A stretch of 64,000 nucleotides of DNA. It comes from Rikenella microfusus DSM 15922 (lineage in GTDB: Bacteria; Bacteroidota; Bacteroidia; Bacteroidales; Rikenellaceae). The stretch lies in contig NZ_KE386488.1 of NCBI RefSeq assembly GCF_000427365.1, positions 2,081,882 through 2,145,881 on the forward strand, in the 5' to 3' direction. The notes under the pieces are model-generated. The model saw nothing but the letters and a program-made list of their open reading frames with translations, had not been told where the DNA came from and did not search any database. Position numbers and translations under genes: made by a program. Shown here one piece after another: positions 12,429 through 20,174 of this stretch (positions are counted from its first letter, which is position 1; every line of letters starts with the position of its first letter).

Positions 12429-12995
12429 ATGAAGATTTATACACGCACAGGCGATCGAGGGACAACCTCGTTGGCAGGCGGCACGCGGGCGCCGAAAAAC
12501 GATCCCCGGATCGAGGCCTACGGCACCGTGGACGAACTGACCGCCCACACCGGGTATCTGCACGATATGCTGGACGACAGGCACAGCGAACAGAAGGCCC
12601 AGTTGGAACAGATACTCGACCGGTTGATGAGCTGCGCTTCGCTGCTGGCCTCCGAAGACACCCTGATGCCGAAACTGCCGCAAATCCGGCCCGCAGACAT
12701 CGAACAACTCGAAACCCATATCGACCGGTTGCAGGACGGTTTGCCCGAACTGCGCCATTTCACCCTGCCCTGCGGCCATCCCTTCCTGTCCTACAGCCAC
12801 ATCTGCCGCACCGTCTGCCGTCGGGCCGAACGACGCACCGTAAACGCGGCGGACCTCTATCCGACCGTCCCCGAAACCGTTCGGAGATACCTGAACCGGT
12901 TGTCCGACTATTTTTATGCACTGGGCCGACGACTGGGACACGACCTCGGCGCAGAAGAGCTGCGCTGGGAACCCCAAAAAGATTCCCGCCGGTAA
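12429..12995 (+). CDS. PduO-type cob(I)alamin adenosyltransferase
   Basis: This 188-residue protein transfers adenosyl from ATP to cob(I)alamin, making coenzyme B12. The N-terminal P-loop-like motif TGDRGTTSLAGG (residues 6-17), the Arg/Glu-rich helix RIEAYGTVDELTAHTG (about 27-42), and the C-terminal RRAERR...LNRLSDYFYALGR region match the PduO/EutT-like trimeric helical-bundle family at its usual length. It is cytoplasmic. No cobalamin-dependent enzyme is adjacent, so it probably serves methylmalonyl-CoA mutase or another B12 enzyme elsewhere. Family B element B1 lies immediately upstream (20 bp), so its leader or promoter must involve that repeat. The GH16 gene follows after 36 bp and may be cotranscribed. 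Confidence 0.95.
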   Translation: MKIYTRTGDRGTTSLAGGTRAPKNDPRIEAYGTVDELTAHTGYLHDMLDDRHSEQKAQLEQILDRLMSCASLLASEDTLMPKLPQIRPADIEQLETHIDRLQDGLPELRHFTLPCGHPFLSYSHICRTVCRRAERRTVNAADLYPTVPETVRRYLNRLSDYFYALGRRLGHDLGAEELRWEPQKDSRR

Positions 12996-13031
12996 CACAC
13001 ACCGAAGAAGCCCCCATCTATCCACTCCGAT

Positions 13032-14336
13032 ATGAAATCGAACCCCACCGCCGGCGCCCTGTTCGCGCTATCCGCAATCCTGGCATCCGGAACCGCCCCG
13101 GCCCAAAATCCGGAAACCTCCGCCGCACTGCCCAAAGGCATGCGGCTCGTCTGGGCCGACGAATTCAATGAAAAGAGACTCGACCGGTCGAAATGGACTA
13201 CCAACTACTACTCGCAACTCAATTTTTGGGGTAAAGACCACTTCGAAGCCTTTCGGAAAGACAGTCTGCCGCAACCCTATATGGAGTTCACCGACAGTTC
13301 GGTCATCCTGAAAGTCGACGACCGCAGCCCCGAATCCCCGTTCTGGGAGAGCGGCCGCAAAATATCATCGATACAAACCTACGATTGGAATGCCGACCGG
13401 AACCTGATGCCCGGTAATATCGGCGGATATTTCGAAGCGCGTATCCGCCGCAACGCCGCCGAAGGCACCAAAGGGCTGAACACCGCCTTTTGGTTCGATT
13501 CGCCGGGGCCCGACTCCCGTTACTACCTCGAACAGGGAAGCGAAACCGCCGACAGTATGCAAGGCTGGCGGCCGCGCGGGCAAGTATTCGAAATCGACCT
13601 GTGCGAATATATCAACACCGAAATCGTCCTTCACGGAAATGTGGCCCCCGACGGTAAATTCGAAGGCAACATCGGGCACTTCGTCATTCCGGGCGACTAC
13701 CGGAACCGGTGGGTGAGACACGGAATGCTATGGACGCCCGCCGGACTAAAGTTCTATATCGACGGGAGATTGGTAGCCGAATCGTGGGATCCGGACGCGA
13801 TCAAATCGCCCAACCATGCCATGGTCATGTTCTTCGGGGCTTACGGCCACGACGGTATGACGAGTATCGAAGTGGATTATGTCCGCCATTACCAGTGGGG
13901 GCTGGACGAAACGAACGAACTGCCCAACGGGGGATTCGAATACGACGGAGCGTCGTTCCCGTGGGAAGGCGGCGGCCGGATCAGCCCGGAAGCCGCCCGT
14001 AACGGTCGCTACGGGCTGGTGCTGGCTCCCGGCGAATCCGTGTCGCAATATGTCTATGCCGATCCCTCCCGCCCCTACGAAGTCTCGTTTTATGCGAAAG
14101 GACGTGCAGGCCGTCTGCATGCCGAAGCCGCCAATATCCGTCCGGTATCGGGCGAAGTCGTACCCGCCGGTTCCGCCTCGGACGACTTCCGCCTCGGTCG
14201 GCGCTTCCGGCCCTGCCGGTTCTCCATCGTCACCCCGGCCGACCATCCGGGGCATAAAACCACGGTACGCATCACTTTTACCAACAACGGCAAGGAAGCG
14301 GTCTCGCTCGACGACATCGTACTGTCGAAACGTTGA
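13032..14336 (+). CDS. secreted GH16 family glycoside hydrolase with C-terminal beta-sandwich
   Basis: This 434-residue protein has a signal peptide (about 1-25, ending APAQ). A GH16 catalytic domain follows (about 36-290) and a C-terminal carbohydrate-binding-like beta domain (about 300-434, starting LPNGGFEYDG). The catalytic signature ExDxxE is intact as Glu187-Ile-Asp189-Leu-Cys-Glu192. Upstream landmarks are LVWADEFNEKRLDRSKW and a tryptophan-rich substrate groove. GH16 enzymes cut beta-1,3/1,4-glucans, agar-type galactans, or poly-N-acetyllactosamine and mucin O-glycans (endo-beta-galactosidase activity). With the neighbouring N-glycan enzymes a host galactan target is plausible, but this is inference. 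A shared terminator with thiM follows at 14387-14428. Confidence 0.9.
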   Translation: MKSNPTAGALFALSAILASGTAPAQNPETSAALPKGMRLVWADEFNEKRLDRSKWTTNYYSQLNFWGKDHFEAFRKDSLPQPYMEFTDSSVILKVDDRSPESPFWESGRKISSIQTYDWNADRNLMPGNIGGYFEARIRRNAAEGTKGLNTAFWFDSPGPDSRYYLEQGSETADSMQGWRPRGQVFEIDLCEYINTEIVLHGNVAPDGKFEGNIGHFVIPGDYRNRWVRHGMLWTPAGLKFYIDGRLVAESWDPDAIKSPNHAMVMFFGAYGHDGMTSIEVDYVRHYQWGLDETNELPNGGFEYDGASFPWEGGGRISPEAARNGRYGLVLAPGESVSQYVYADPSRPYEVSFYAKGRAGRLHAEAANIRPVSGEVVPAGSASDDFRLGRRFRPCRFSIVTPADHPGHKTTVRITFTNNGKEAVSLDDIVLSKR

Positions 14337-14386
14337 GACCATCGAATCTCCTCCGATCGGTCGCTCGGAACGGCCATCGTCCTCGG

Positions 14387-14428
14387 CTAAAAGCCCCGTA
14401 CCGCCGGTTGGCGGTACGGGGCTTTTAG
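14387..14428. terminator. convergent bidirectional terminator (GH16 / thiM)
   Basis: A 17-bp perfect stem (AAAAGCCCCGTACCGCC with its complement, 14389-14405 and 14410-14426) has a GGTT loop. The A-run and T-run at the ends make it functional on both strands. It lies between the convergent GH16 and thiM genes. Confidence 0.95.
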
Positions 14429-14448
14429 CGTTCATGCCATACCCCTTC

Positions 14449-15231
14449 TTACGCTTCGAATGCGTACAACGCATCCAGAAAAGCCGTCTGAAAACTCCCC
14501 GGCCCCGCCGAAGCGGCCGCCGCCCGCTCGCCGCATATTCCCATCAGCGCCATCGCGTTCAGCGCCGCCTCTGCCGGATCGCCGTTCACCGCCGCGAACG
14601 CCCCGCAAAGAGCCGACGCCGTGCATCCCATACCCGTCACCCGTGTCATCATCGGCGTACCGTAGCCGTTCTCCATAACCTCGTTTCCATGCACGACATA
14701 ATCCGTCGGGCCGCTCACGACCACCACCGCTTTCAGGAATTCCGACAGCGCCGCGGCCGCCTCGACGGCCGCATCCGACCCCGCCGTGGAATCCACCCCC
14801 TTCGTCCGCACGGCCGTCCCCAGCCCGAAACCCGCCGCTACCGCCATGATTTCCGATCCGTTGCCCCGGACGATGGCCGGCGGCGCCTCCCGCAGCAGCT
14901 TCGCATTCACCTCGTCGCGATACGGCGTAGCGCCCGCGCCCACCGGGTCGTAAACGACCGGTATCCCCGCCTCGCGTGCCGTGCGCATCGCCAGTTCCAT
15001 TCCCTCCACCCACTGCGGCGACAGGGTGCCCAGATTGACGACCAACGCCCCCGCCAGACGCGCCATGTCGGCCGCCTCCTCCCGCGCATGGGCCATCACC
15101 GGCGATGCACCGAGGGCCAGCAACGCATTCGCCGTATTGTTCATCACCACGAAATTCGTGATGTTGTGCACCAGGGGAGAGCGCTCCCGGATAGCGGCCA
15201 CGTCGCGCCGCAAAGATTCGTTCCGTTCCAT
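14449..15231 (-). CDS. thiM: hydroxyethylthiazole kinase
   Basis: This 260-residue ribokinase-like enzyme phosphorylates 4-methyl-5-(2-hydroxyethyl)thiazole for thiamin salvage. Family landmarks are the N-terminal VHNITNFVVMNNTANALLA (thiazole-binding) and GASPVMAHA segments, VYDPVGAGAT near residue 95, and a glycine-rich C-terminal GTGC-like region read here as TRVTGMGCTAS with its conserved Cys. Length is normal. It is cytoplasmic. No thiE or thiD lies beside it and no THI-box (TPP riboswitch) consensus is visible in the 78-bp divergent gap to the GH92 gene. It is therefore an isolated salvage gene here. It ends toward a strong shared terminator. Confidence 0.96.
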   Translation of the reverse strand: MERNESLRRDVAAIRERSPLVHNITNFVVMNNTANALLALGASPVMAHAREEAADMARLAGALVVNLGTLSPQWVEGMELAMRTAREAGIPVVYDPVGAGATPYRDEVNAKLLREAPPAIVRGNGSEIMAVAAGFGLGTAVRTKGVDSTAGSDAAVEAAAALSEFLKAVVVVSGPTDYVVHGNEVMENGYGTPMMTRVTGMGCTASALCGAFAAVNGDPAEAALNAMALMGICGERAAAASAGPGSFQTAFLDALYAFEA

Positions 15232-15264
15232 AGATACCTACTCTGAAATTCGCCCTAAATTAAA

Positions 15265-15272
15265 TATCTTTG
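15265..15272 (+). promoter_or_regulatory. -7 box for the GH92-PNGase operon
   Basis: TATCTTTG followed by CC fits TAnnTTTG. It lies 38 bp before the GH92 start codon in the short divergent gap with thiM. No clear -33 TTTG was found. Confidence 0.6.
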
Positions 15273-15309
15273 CCTCCATAAGCAAATTCCACACAACCCA
15301 TAACCCAAT

Positions 15310-17574
15310 ATGAAAAAACTGTTTATCGCAGCAGCCGCCCTTTGCGCCGTCGGCCACGCCTACGCGCAGAAAACTCCGGCCGACTACGTGAATCCCTTTA
15401 TCGGCACCTCCAACTACGGAACCACCCAGCCCGGACCGCTCGTTCCGCAGGGGATGGTCAGCATGTCGCCGTTCAACACCATTCCCCGCCCGGAACACAA
15501 AGTACATACGGACAGTTGGTGCTCGACCCCCTACGTCTGGGACAACAAGTGGATGATCGGCTTTACGAACGTGAACCTCAGCGGCGTCGGCTGTCCCGAC
15601 CTCGGGTCGTTGATCCTGATGCCCACGACCGGCCCGCTGGAAGTCGATTTCCAAAAATACGCCTCGCCGCTCGAAAACCAAGTCGCCAAAGCCGGTTACT
15701 ACTCGGCGAAAATTTCGGCCTACGACGTGCTGGCCGAAATGACCGCCACGACCCGCACTTCCCGTTCGCGCTACACCTTTCCGGCCGGCGAGTCGCACAT
15801 CCTGTTCAACATCGGACAGGGGCTGACCACCGAATCGGGCGGCTATGCCAGGATCGTTTCGGACAGCGAAATCGAAGGGTTCAAGATCATGGGCGACTTC
15901 TGTTACGGCGTGCCGCAATCGGTGATTCCGGTCTATTTCGTAGTGCGCACCAGCAAGCCTGCCGAGAGCGTTCAGTACTGGAAAAAGCAGCCCGACTTCT
16001 CGCACAGCGCGATCAAAGACTGGAGCAGCACCAGCAACCAGTATAAGGTCTATACCCGCTTCAAACAACCCATCGCAGGGGACGACATCGGCGTAGCGTT
16101 CAACTATTCCACTGCCGACGGCGAGGTTATCGAAGTGGCCGTCGGCGTTTCGTACGTGAGCATCGAGAATGCCCGCGAGAACCTCGACCGCGAACAACAC
16201 CGCAAAAACTTCGACGCCATTTACGCCGATGCCGTAACGGCCTGGAACGAAGTGCTGGGCGTGGCCACCCTCGAAGGGGGGACCGAAGACCAGAAGACCC
16301 AGTTCTACACCGGCCTGTACCACAACTGGGTACACCCGTTCGTGCTCCAGGACGCGAACGGCGACTATCCGGAAATGGAAAGCGGCCGCATCCGCCGCAT
16401 GCCGCAGGGCGCGGACCGGCTGACCATGTTCAGCGGCTGGGACGTTTATCGCCTCACGCCGTTCATGGGGGCGCTGTTCTTCCCGCAGCGGCAGAACGAC
16501 ATGGCCCTGAGCATGATGCAGATGTACAAGGAGTCCGGCAACCTGCCGAAATTCGAAATCGCGGCCAAAGAGTTCATGACCATGGAAGGCGACGCCGCGC
16601 TGCCCTACATGACCGCCTGCTGGTTCCTCGGCCTTACCAAAGGGATAGATACCGAAACGCTCTACCAGGCGATGCTTAAGAACGCCGCCGCCCCGGCCGA
16701 AGAGAACCGCATCCGCGGCGACCAGTCGTTCTACGCCGAACACCATTACATTCCGCTCCGTACTCCGTTCGACAATTCGGTATCGCAGGCGATCGAATAC
16801 TACGTGGCCGACTGGAGCCTCGGTCAAATGGCCAAGGCGCTGGGCAAAACCGCCGATTACGAAATGCTGAACGCCCGCGCGATGGGCTACCGCAAGTATT
16901 TCGACAAAAACTACGGCCTGCTGCGCCCCGTGCTGCCCGACGGAACGTTCATGCCGGGCTTCAACCCGCGCGAAGGCGAAAACTTCAAACCGGTGAACGG
17001 TTTCCACGAAGGCAGTTCGTGGAACTACTCGTTCAGCATCCCTTACGACATTCCGGGCCTCGTCAAACTCTACGGCTCCTCCGAACGGTTCGTCGATTCG
17101 CTGAGCGCCTGCTTCGACAAAGGCTATTTCGACATGGGCAACGAACCCGACATGGGCTATCCGTACTACTTCTCCTACGTCAAGGGCAGCGAATGGAAAA
17201 CGCAATATTATGTGAACCAGTGTCTCGAACGGTATTACGGCAACAAACCGGGCGGCCTGCCGGGCAACGACGACGCGGGAACGATGAGCGCCTGGCAGAA
17301 CCTCTCGATGATGGGCATCTACCCGGCTTGTCCGGCCAAAGCCGAATATGTCATTACCACGCCGACGTTCGATAAGGTAACGATTCGGCTCGACCCGAAG
17401 TATTACAAACGGTCCGAACTGGTGATCGAGGCGGTGAACCGCACGCCGGAGAACATTTATATCGAAAAGATCGAGCTGGACGGCAAACCTTTCCGGGGAT
17501 ATTTCATCTCGCACAAGCAGCTGACCGATGCCGGCCGGCTGACCATTTACTGTACTAACAAACCCCAGAAATGA
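15310..17574 (+). CDS. secreted GH92 alpha-mannosidase
   Basis: This 754-residue protein has a signal peptide (about 1-20, ending AYAQ) and the full GH92 fold. It begins with YVNPFIGTSNYGTTQPG, the family's N-terminal signature. The catalytic region DMGNEPDMGYPYYFSY (about 603-620) contains the general-acid Glu. The Ca-associated GNDDAGTMSAW segment near 652-662 holds the paired Asp residues. GH92 enzymes are Ca-dependent inverting exo-alpha-mannosidases, mostly alpha-1,2. It should trim high-mannose N-glycans in the periplasm or at the surface. The gene overlaps the following PNGase F-like gene in an ATGA arrangement, so the two are translationally coupled and almost certainly act on the same substrate. 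Confidence 0.96.
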   Translation: MKKLFIAAAALCAVGHAYAQKTPADYVNPFIGTSNYGTTQPGPLVPQGMVSMSPFNTIPRPEHKVHTDSWCSTPYVWDNKWMIGFTNVNLSGVGCPDLGSLILMPTTGPLEVDFQKYASPLENQVAKAGYYSAKISAYDVLAEMTATTRTSRSRYTFPAGESHILFNIGQGLTTESGGYARIVSDSEIEGFKIMGDFCYGVPQSVIPVYFVVRTSKPAESVQYWKKQPDFSHSAIKDWSSTSNQYKVYTRFKQPIAGDDIGVAFNYSTADGEVIEVAVGVSYVSIENARENLDREQHRKNFDAIYADAVTAWNEVLGVATLEGGTEDQKTQFYTGLYHNWVHPFVLQDANGDYPEMESGRIRRMPQGADRLTMFSGWDVYRLTPFMGALFFPQRQNDMALSMMQMYKESGNLPKFEIAAKEFMTMEGDAALPYMTACWFLGLTKGIDTETLYQAMLKNAAAPAEENRIRGDQSFYAEHHYIPLRTPFDNSVSQAIEYYVADWSLGQMAKALGKTADYEMLNARAMGYRKYFDKNYGLLRPVLPDGTFMPGFNPREGENFKPVNGFHEGSSWNYSFSIPYDIPGLVKLYGSSERFVDSLSACFDKGYFDMGNEPDMGYPYYFSYVKGSEWKTQYYVNQCLERYYGNKPGGLPGNDDAGTMSAWQNLSMMGIYPACPAKAEYVITTPTFDKVTIRLDPKYYKRSELVIEAVNRTPENIYIEKIELDGKPFRGYFISHKQLTDAGRLTIYCTNKPQK

Positions 17575-19391
17575 AAAAAATCCTACTGACCGCCGCCCTC
17601 GGCCTGCTCACGGCAGGCACAATGGCCGACGAAGCGGTGAAAGTGACCTATACCTCCCCCGGCAAGGAAGGACGTCCGTCGGCTTTCCGGACCGTACTGA
17701 CCATCGACGGCGATCAGTGCCGGATCCACCGGGAAATCGACACGGCCCTGATGCTCGAACAGAACCCCGAATGGGGCGCCCGCCTGCGAAAAAACGACCG
17801 GAGCCGCGTAAGCGAGACCCAGTATATCGACTACGGCACGCACAAGTATTACAGCATGGCCGAGATGCCCGACGGCACGACCATAGCCACCGAAGAGCCG
17901 TTCGTGCTCGACTCGGCGCTGACCGTCGAGCCGAGCGACACGGTTATCTGCGGTTATCGATGCAAGGTGGCGACGACCGTTATCAAATCCAACACCATTA
18001 AATACTGGTTTACGGACGAAGCCGGCGTGCAGGGTACCGTACAACCGGCCGCCGACCTGCCGAAAGGTCTGGTGCTGATGACTTCGCGCAACGGACGCAT
18101 CGGGCTGAAAGCGCAATCGATCGAAAAAATCGACATTCCTGCCGGGCAAAAAACGATCCCCGCATTCGCGGTCGTGGTGGATGCCCCCATGTACCGTTAC
18201 CGCATCAACAATGCCGGAGTGATCTCCGTCCCCGTGTTCGACAATGAATATATCGGCATCTCCTCCTCCAATGCGCCCGGCGCCGTCGATTCGCTGCTGG
18301 CCGACACCGTTTATCGTCTAAGCGGCGGCACCGTAATCCTCCGCAAGGTCAGACTGCCCGAATCCTCCGAAGGCTGGGACATTTTCGCGCAAGTAATCCA
18401 GAAAGCCGACAAAGACGCCTACGACCGTACCGGTTCGGTGTTCGTGATTCCCGCAGGCAAGGAACAGTCGTTCCTCGACGCGCTGGTCGGGGGGCTGGCG
18501 ACCGTCCCCGCATTCGAGTCGCATAACGGCAAACGATACCCAGGCATCATCGCTACCGACACTTACGACACGCCGGTCGAGCTGATCCGTTTCTTCACGC
18601 CTTTCGGCGTGGGCGGGTACAATTCGCACCGGGTTCCCGGCCAGGTGTGGGCCGACTCGGTGATCTACCACCAGGACGTCACCCACCTGGCTCCGCTTCT
18701 TCAGGGCGAAGCGTGGATCGGCGCCTACATCGGCAACTGGACGGAAAAGGCACATAAACTCTCCCTGACCCTGAAATACCATCCCGGCGGCGGGCAGAAA
18801 GGCGAACGGACCGTCATCCCGGTATTCAATTCGCTGAACCTGATGGAGCAGGGCGGGCAGGATTACCCGTCGTTCATGGGCAGCGATTCGCTCCGCGTGA
18901 GTGTCGATATACCGCATCCAGTCCGGGGGGCGCAGCTCGTCTACCTGACCACCGGACACGGCGGCTGGGGCGGCGGCGACGAGTTCAACCAGAAAGAGAA
19001 TACCGTTTACATGGACGGGCGGAAGATCTTCGCTTTCATCCCGTGGCGCGAAGACTGCTCCTCGTACCGCCGCCGCAATCCGGCATCGGGAAACTTCAGC
19101 AACGGCTTGTCGTCCAGCGATCTGAGCCGGTCGAACTGGTGTCCCGGCACGGTAACCAATCCGGTCTATATCCCGCTGGGCGACTTGCCTGCCGGCAGAC
19201 ATACGTTCGCCGTAACCATCCCGCAGGGCGAACCGCAGGGTTCGAGCTTCAGCTACTGGTGTCTGTCCGGTGCGATCGTGGGCGAACGGGTCGATCGGCT
19301 TCCGGCCGGCGATGAACGTACCGCTCTGAGCGATCCTCATCCGGACAAACAATCCGGGAAAGCGCACAAAGCCCGTAAACGCAGGAAATAA
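17571..19391 (+). CDS. PNGase F-like amidase with an extra N-terminal domain
   Basis: This 606-residue secreted protein (signal peptide about 1-19) has two parts. Residues 20-200 form a beta-rich domain whose GYRCKVATT...YWFTDEAGVQG...DLPKGLVLM pattern resembles the Bacteroidetes GLPGLI family. The bowl-like N-terminal domain described in some bacterial PNGases is an alternative. Residues about 205-575 are PNGase F-like: DAYDRTGSVFVIP supplies the Asp60 equivalent (Asp285), GGDEFNQKEN the Glu206 equivalent (Glu471), and SRSNWCPG is intact. The Glu118 position reads YIGNWTEKA, with no acidic residue. A basic tail (KARKRRK) ends the protein. The ATGA overlap with GH92 indicates coordinated release and demannosylation of host N-glycans. 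Confidence 0.85.
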   Translation: MKKILLTAALGLLTAGTMADEAVKVTYTSPGKEGRPSAFRTVLTIDGDQCRIHREIDTALMLEQNPEWGARLRKNDRSRVSETQYIDYGTHKYYSMAEMPDGTTIATEEPFVLDSALTVEPSDTVICGYRCKVATTVIKSNTIKYWFTDEAGVQGTVQPAADLPKGLVLMTSRNGRIGLKAQSIEKIDIPAGQKTIPAFAVVVDAPMYRYRINNAGVISVPVFDNEYIGISSSNAPGAVDSLLADTVYRLSGGTVILRKVRLPESSEGWDIFAQVIQKADKDAYDRTGSVFVIPAGKEQSFLDALVGGLATVPAFESHNGKRYPGIIATDTYDTPVELIRFFTPFGVGGYNSHRVPGQVWADSVIYHQDVTHLAPLLQGEAWIGAYIGNWTEKAHKLSLTLKYHPGGGQKGERTVIPVFNSLNLMEQGGQDYPSFMGSDSLRVSVDIPHPVRGAQLVYLTTGHGGWGGGDEFNQKENTVYMDGRKIFAFIPWREDCSSYRRRNPASGNFSNGLSSSDLSRSNWCPGTVTNPVYIPLGDLPAGRHTFAVTIPQGEPQGSSFSYWCLSGAIVGERVDRLPAGDERTALSDPHPDKQSGKAHKARKRRK

Positions 19392-19406
19392 CCCGACAGG
19401 TCCGGC

Positions 19407-19468
19407 GGCTGCAACCTGCGGTCGCGCCCTCGCTGGCTCCGGGCTTGAATCCGCAAATTAAAAGTACG
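19407..19468 (-). repeat. family D repeat, copy 1
   Basis: Read on minus: CGTACTTTTAATTTGCGG, then ...CCCGGAGCCAGCGAGGGC, then GGTTGCAGCC. It matches 22833-22893 (same orientation) and 47893-47961 (opposite). It lies just after the second PNGase stop; function unknown. Confidence 0.8.
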
Positions 19469-19498
19469 TTTTTTATTGATGCGATTCGGAAGAATCGC

Positions 19499-19550
19499 CG
19501 GCTTATGCGCCCAAGCCGCTTTGCGGCTTCGGGGGGTGGGCGCAAAGCCG
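19499..19550. repeat. G-loop hairpin outside families A and B
   Basis: CGGCTT / GCGCCCA / AGCCGC-TTT-GCGGCT / TCGGGGGG / TGGGCGC / AAGCCG. The middle and inner stems and the G6 loop equal those of the family A element at 11834. The outer stem has changed from CGGCCC/GGGCCG to CGGCTT/AAGCCG with pairing kept. Confidence 0.85.
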
Positions 19551-19562
19551 ATAAATGAGATA

Positions 19563-19816
19563 ATTTAACCGTACGGTTTTTCGCAAGGGGCCGTAGCTTG
19601 CGGAGGAACGACGAGCGGATGCGAGTTACGGACCTCCGCTGCTCGGAGGCTGCGGCCCGTCCGCTGGCGCGGAAACTTATTTTGAACCATATGGTTAAAA
19701 CTAAAGTTCCACATCAGCAAGCGGGCCGGACGCCTCCCCCCTCGGGAGGCCCGGTGCCGCTCGCTGGCCGTAATAACCCTAAACCGCGGCCATTTCCGTG
19801 CGCCCGACCCGAATGA
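19563..19816. repeat. family C repeats, two facing copies
   Basis: Ends are marked by the palindrome-like motif TTTAACCGTACGGTTT (about 19562-19578) and AACCATATGGTTAAAACT (about 19688-19705). Between and after them lie GGCTGCGGCCCGTCCGCTGG then CGCGGAAAC on one strand, and GCGGGCCGGACGCCTCCC...GAGGCCCGGTGCCGC on the other. The same modules recur at 22572-22712, 30105-30190 and 52062-52345. Non-coding. Confidence 0.75.
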
Positions 19817-20105
19817 AAGATAATCATACGATTATATCAGTTTCCCCTCAGTCAGCCCCGGTACTGTCCATGTATTGGTGCGATTCGTAAGAATCGTCGG
19901 CTATGACGCCTGACGGTTGAAACCGTCGAGACGGCGTGCGGCAGATTGTCAGTTCCAAGTCGCGGCGTATCTGCAAAACAGAGATTGCGATTCATCCCGC
20001 CGTCAAATCTCTCCCTTCGACATTAGCCACCCCGTAAAGAAGTCACAAAACTGACAACATAATAACCGATCATTCTATTTTGTGTCATTAAATAAAATTA
20101 ATTCG
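19817..20105. other. intergenic stretch before the fimbrillin gene
   Basis: It contains a hairpin-rich piece (GCGATTCGTAAGAATCGTCG, 19880-19899, echoing GCGATTCGGAAGAATCGCCG at 19481-19500). Positions 19909-19940 contain GACGGTTGAAACCGTCGAGAC. No gene recognised. The last 60 bp are AT-rich and lead into the promoter. Confidence 0.5.
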
Positions 20106-20113
20106 TACCTTTG
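20106..20113 (+). promoter_or_regulatory. -7 box for the fimbrillin-like gene
   Basis: TACCTTTG followed by CCC, 61 bp before the ATG. A TTTTG lies 23 bp upstream, slightly beyond the usual 19-21 bp spacing. The flank is strongly AT-rich. Confidence 0.65.
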
Positions 20114-20174
20114 CCCGAGAAAGAGCCGGTAGCGTCCCCTTCGCAAAGCGGCTCAGAACATACGGCACAGCGTT

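Noticed and set aside
15232-15309. Possible TPP riboswitch for thiM
   Set aside because: The divergent gap of 78 bp holds no THI-box core (CTGAGA...ACCTGATC-type) and is too short for one.
15238-17514. 758-codon minus-strand open frame opposite GH92
   Set aside because: Antisense shadow of a certain GH92 gene with no recognisable domain.
19407-20105. CRISPR-like or integron attC array among the repeats
   Set aside because: Repeats are not evenly spaced, spacers are not unique short sequences, and no cas or integrase gene is present. Hairpin likeness to attC is only superficial.
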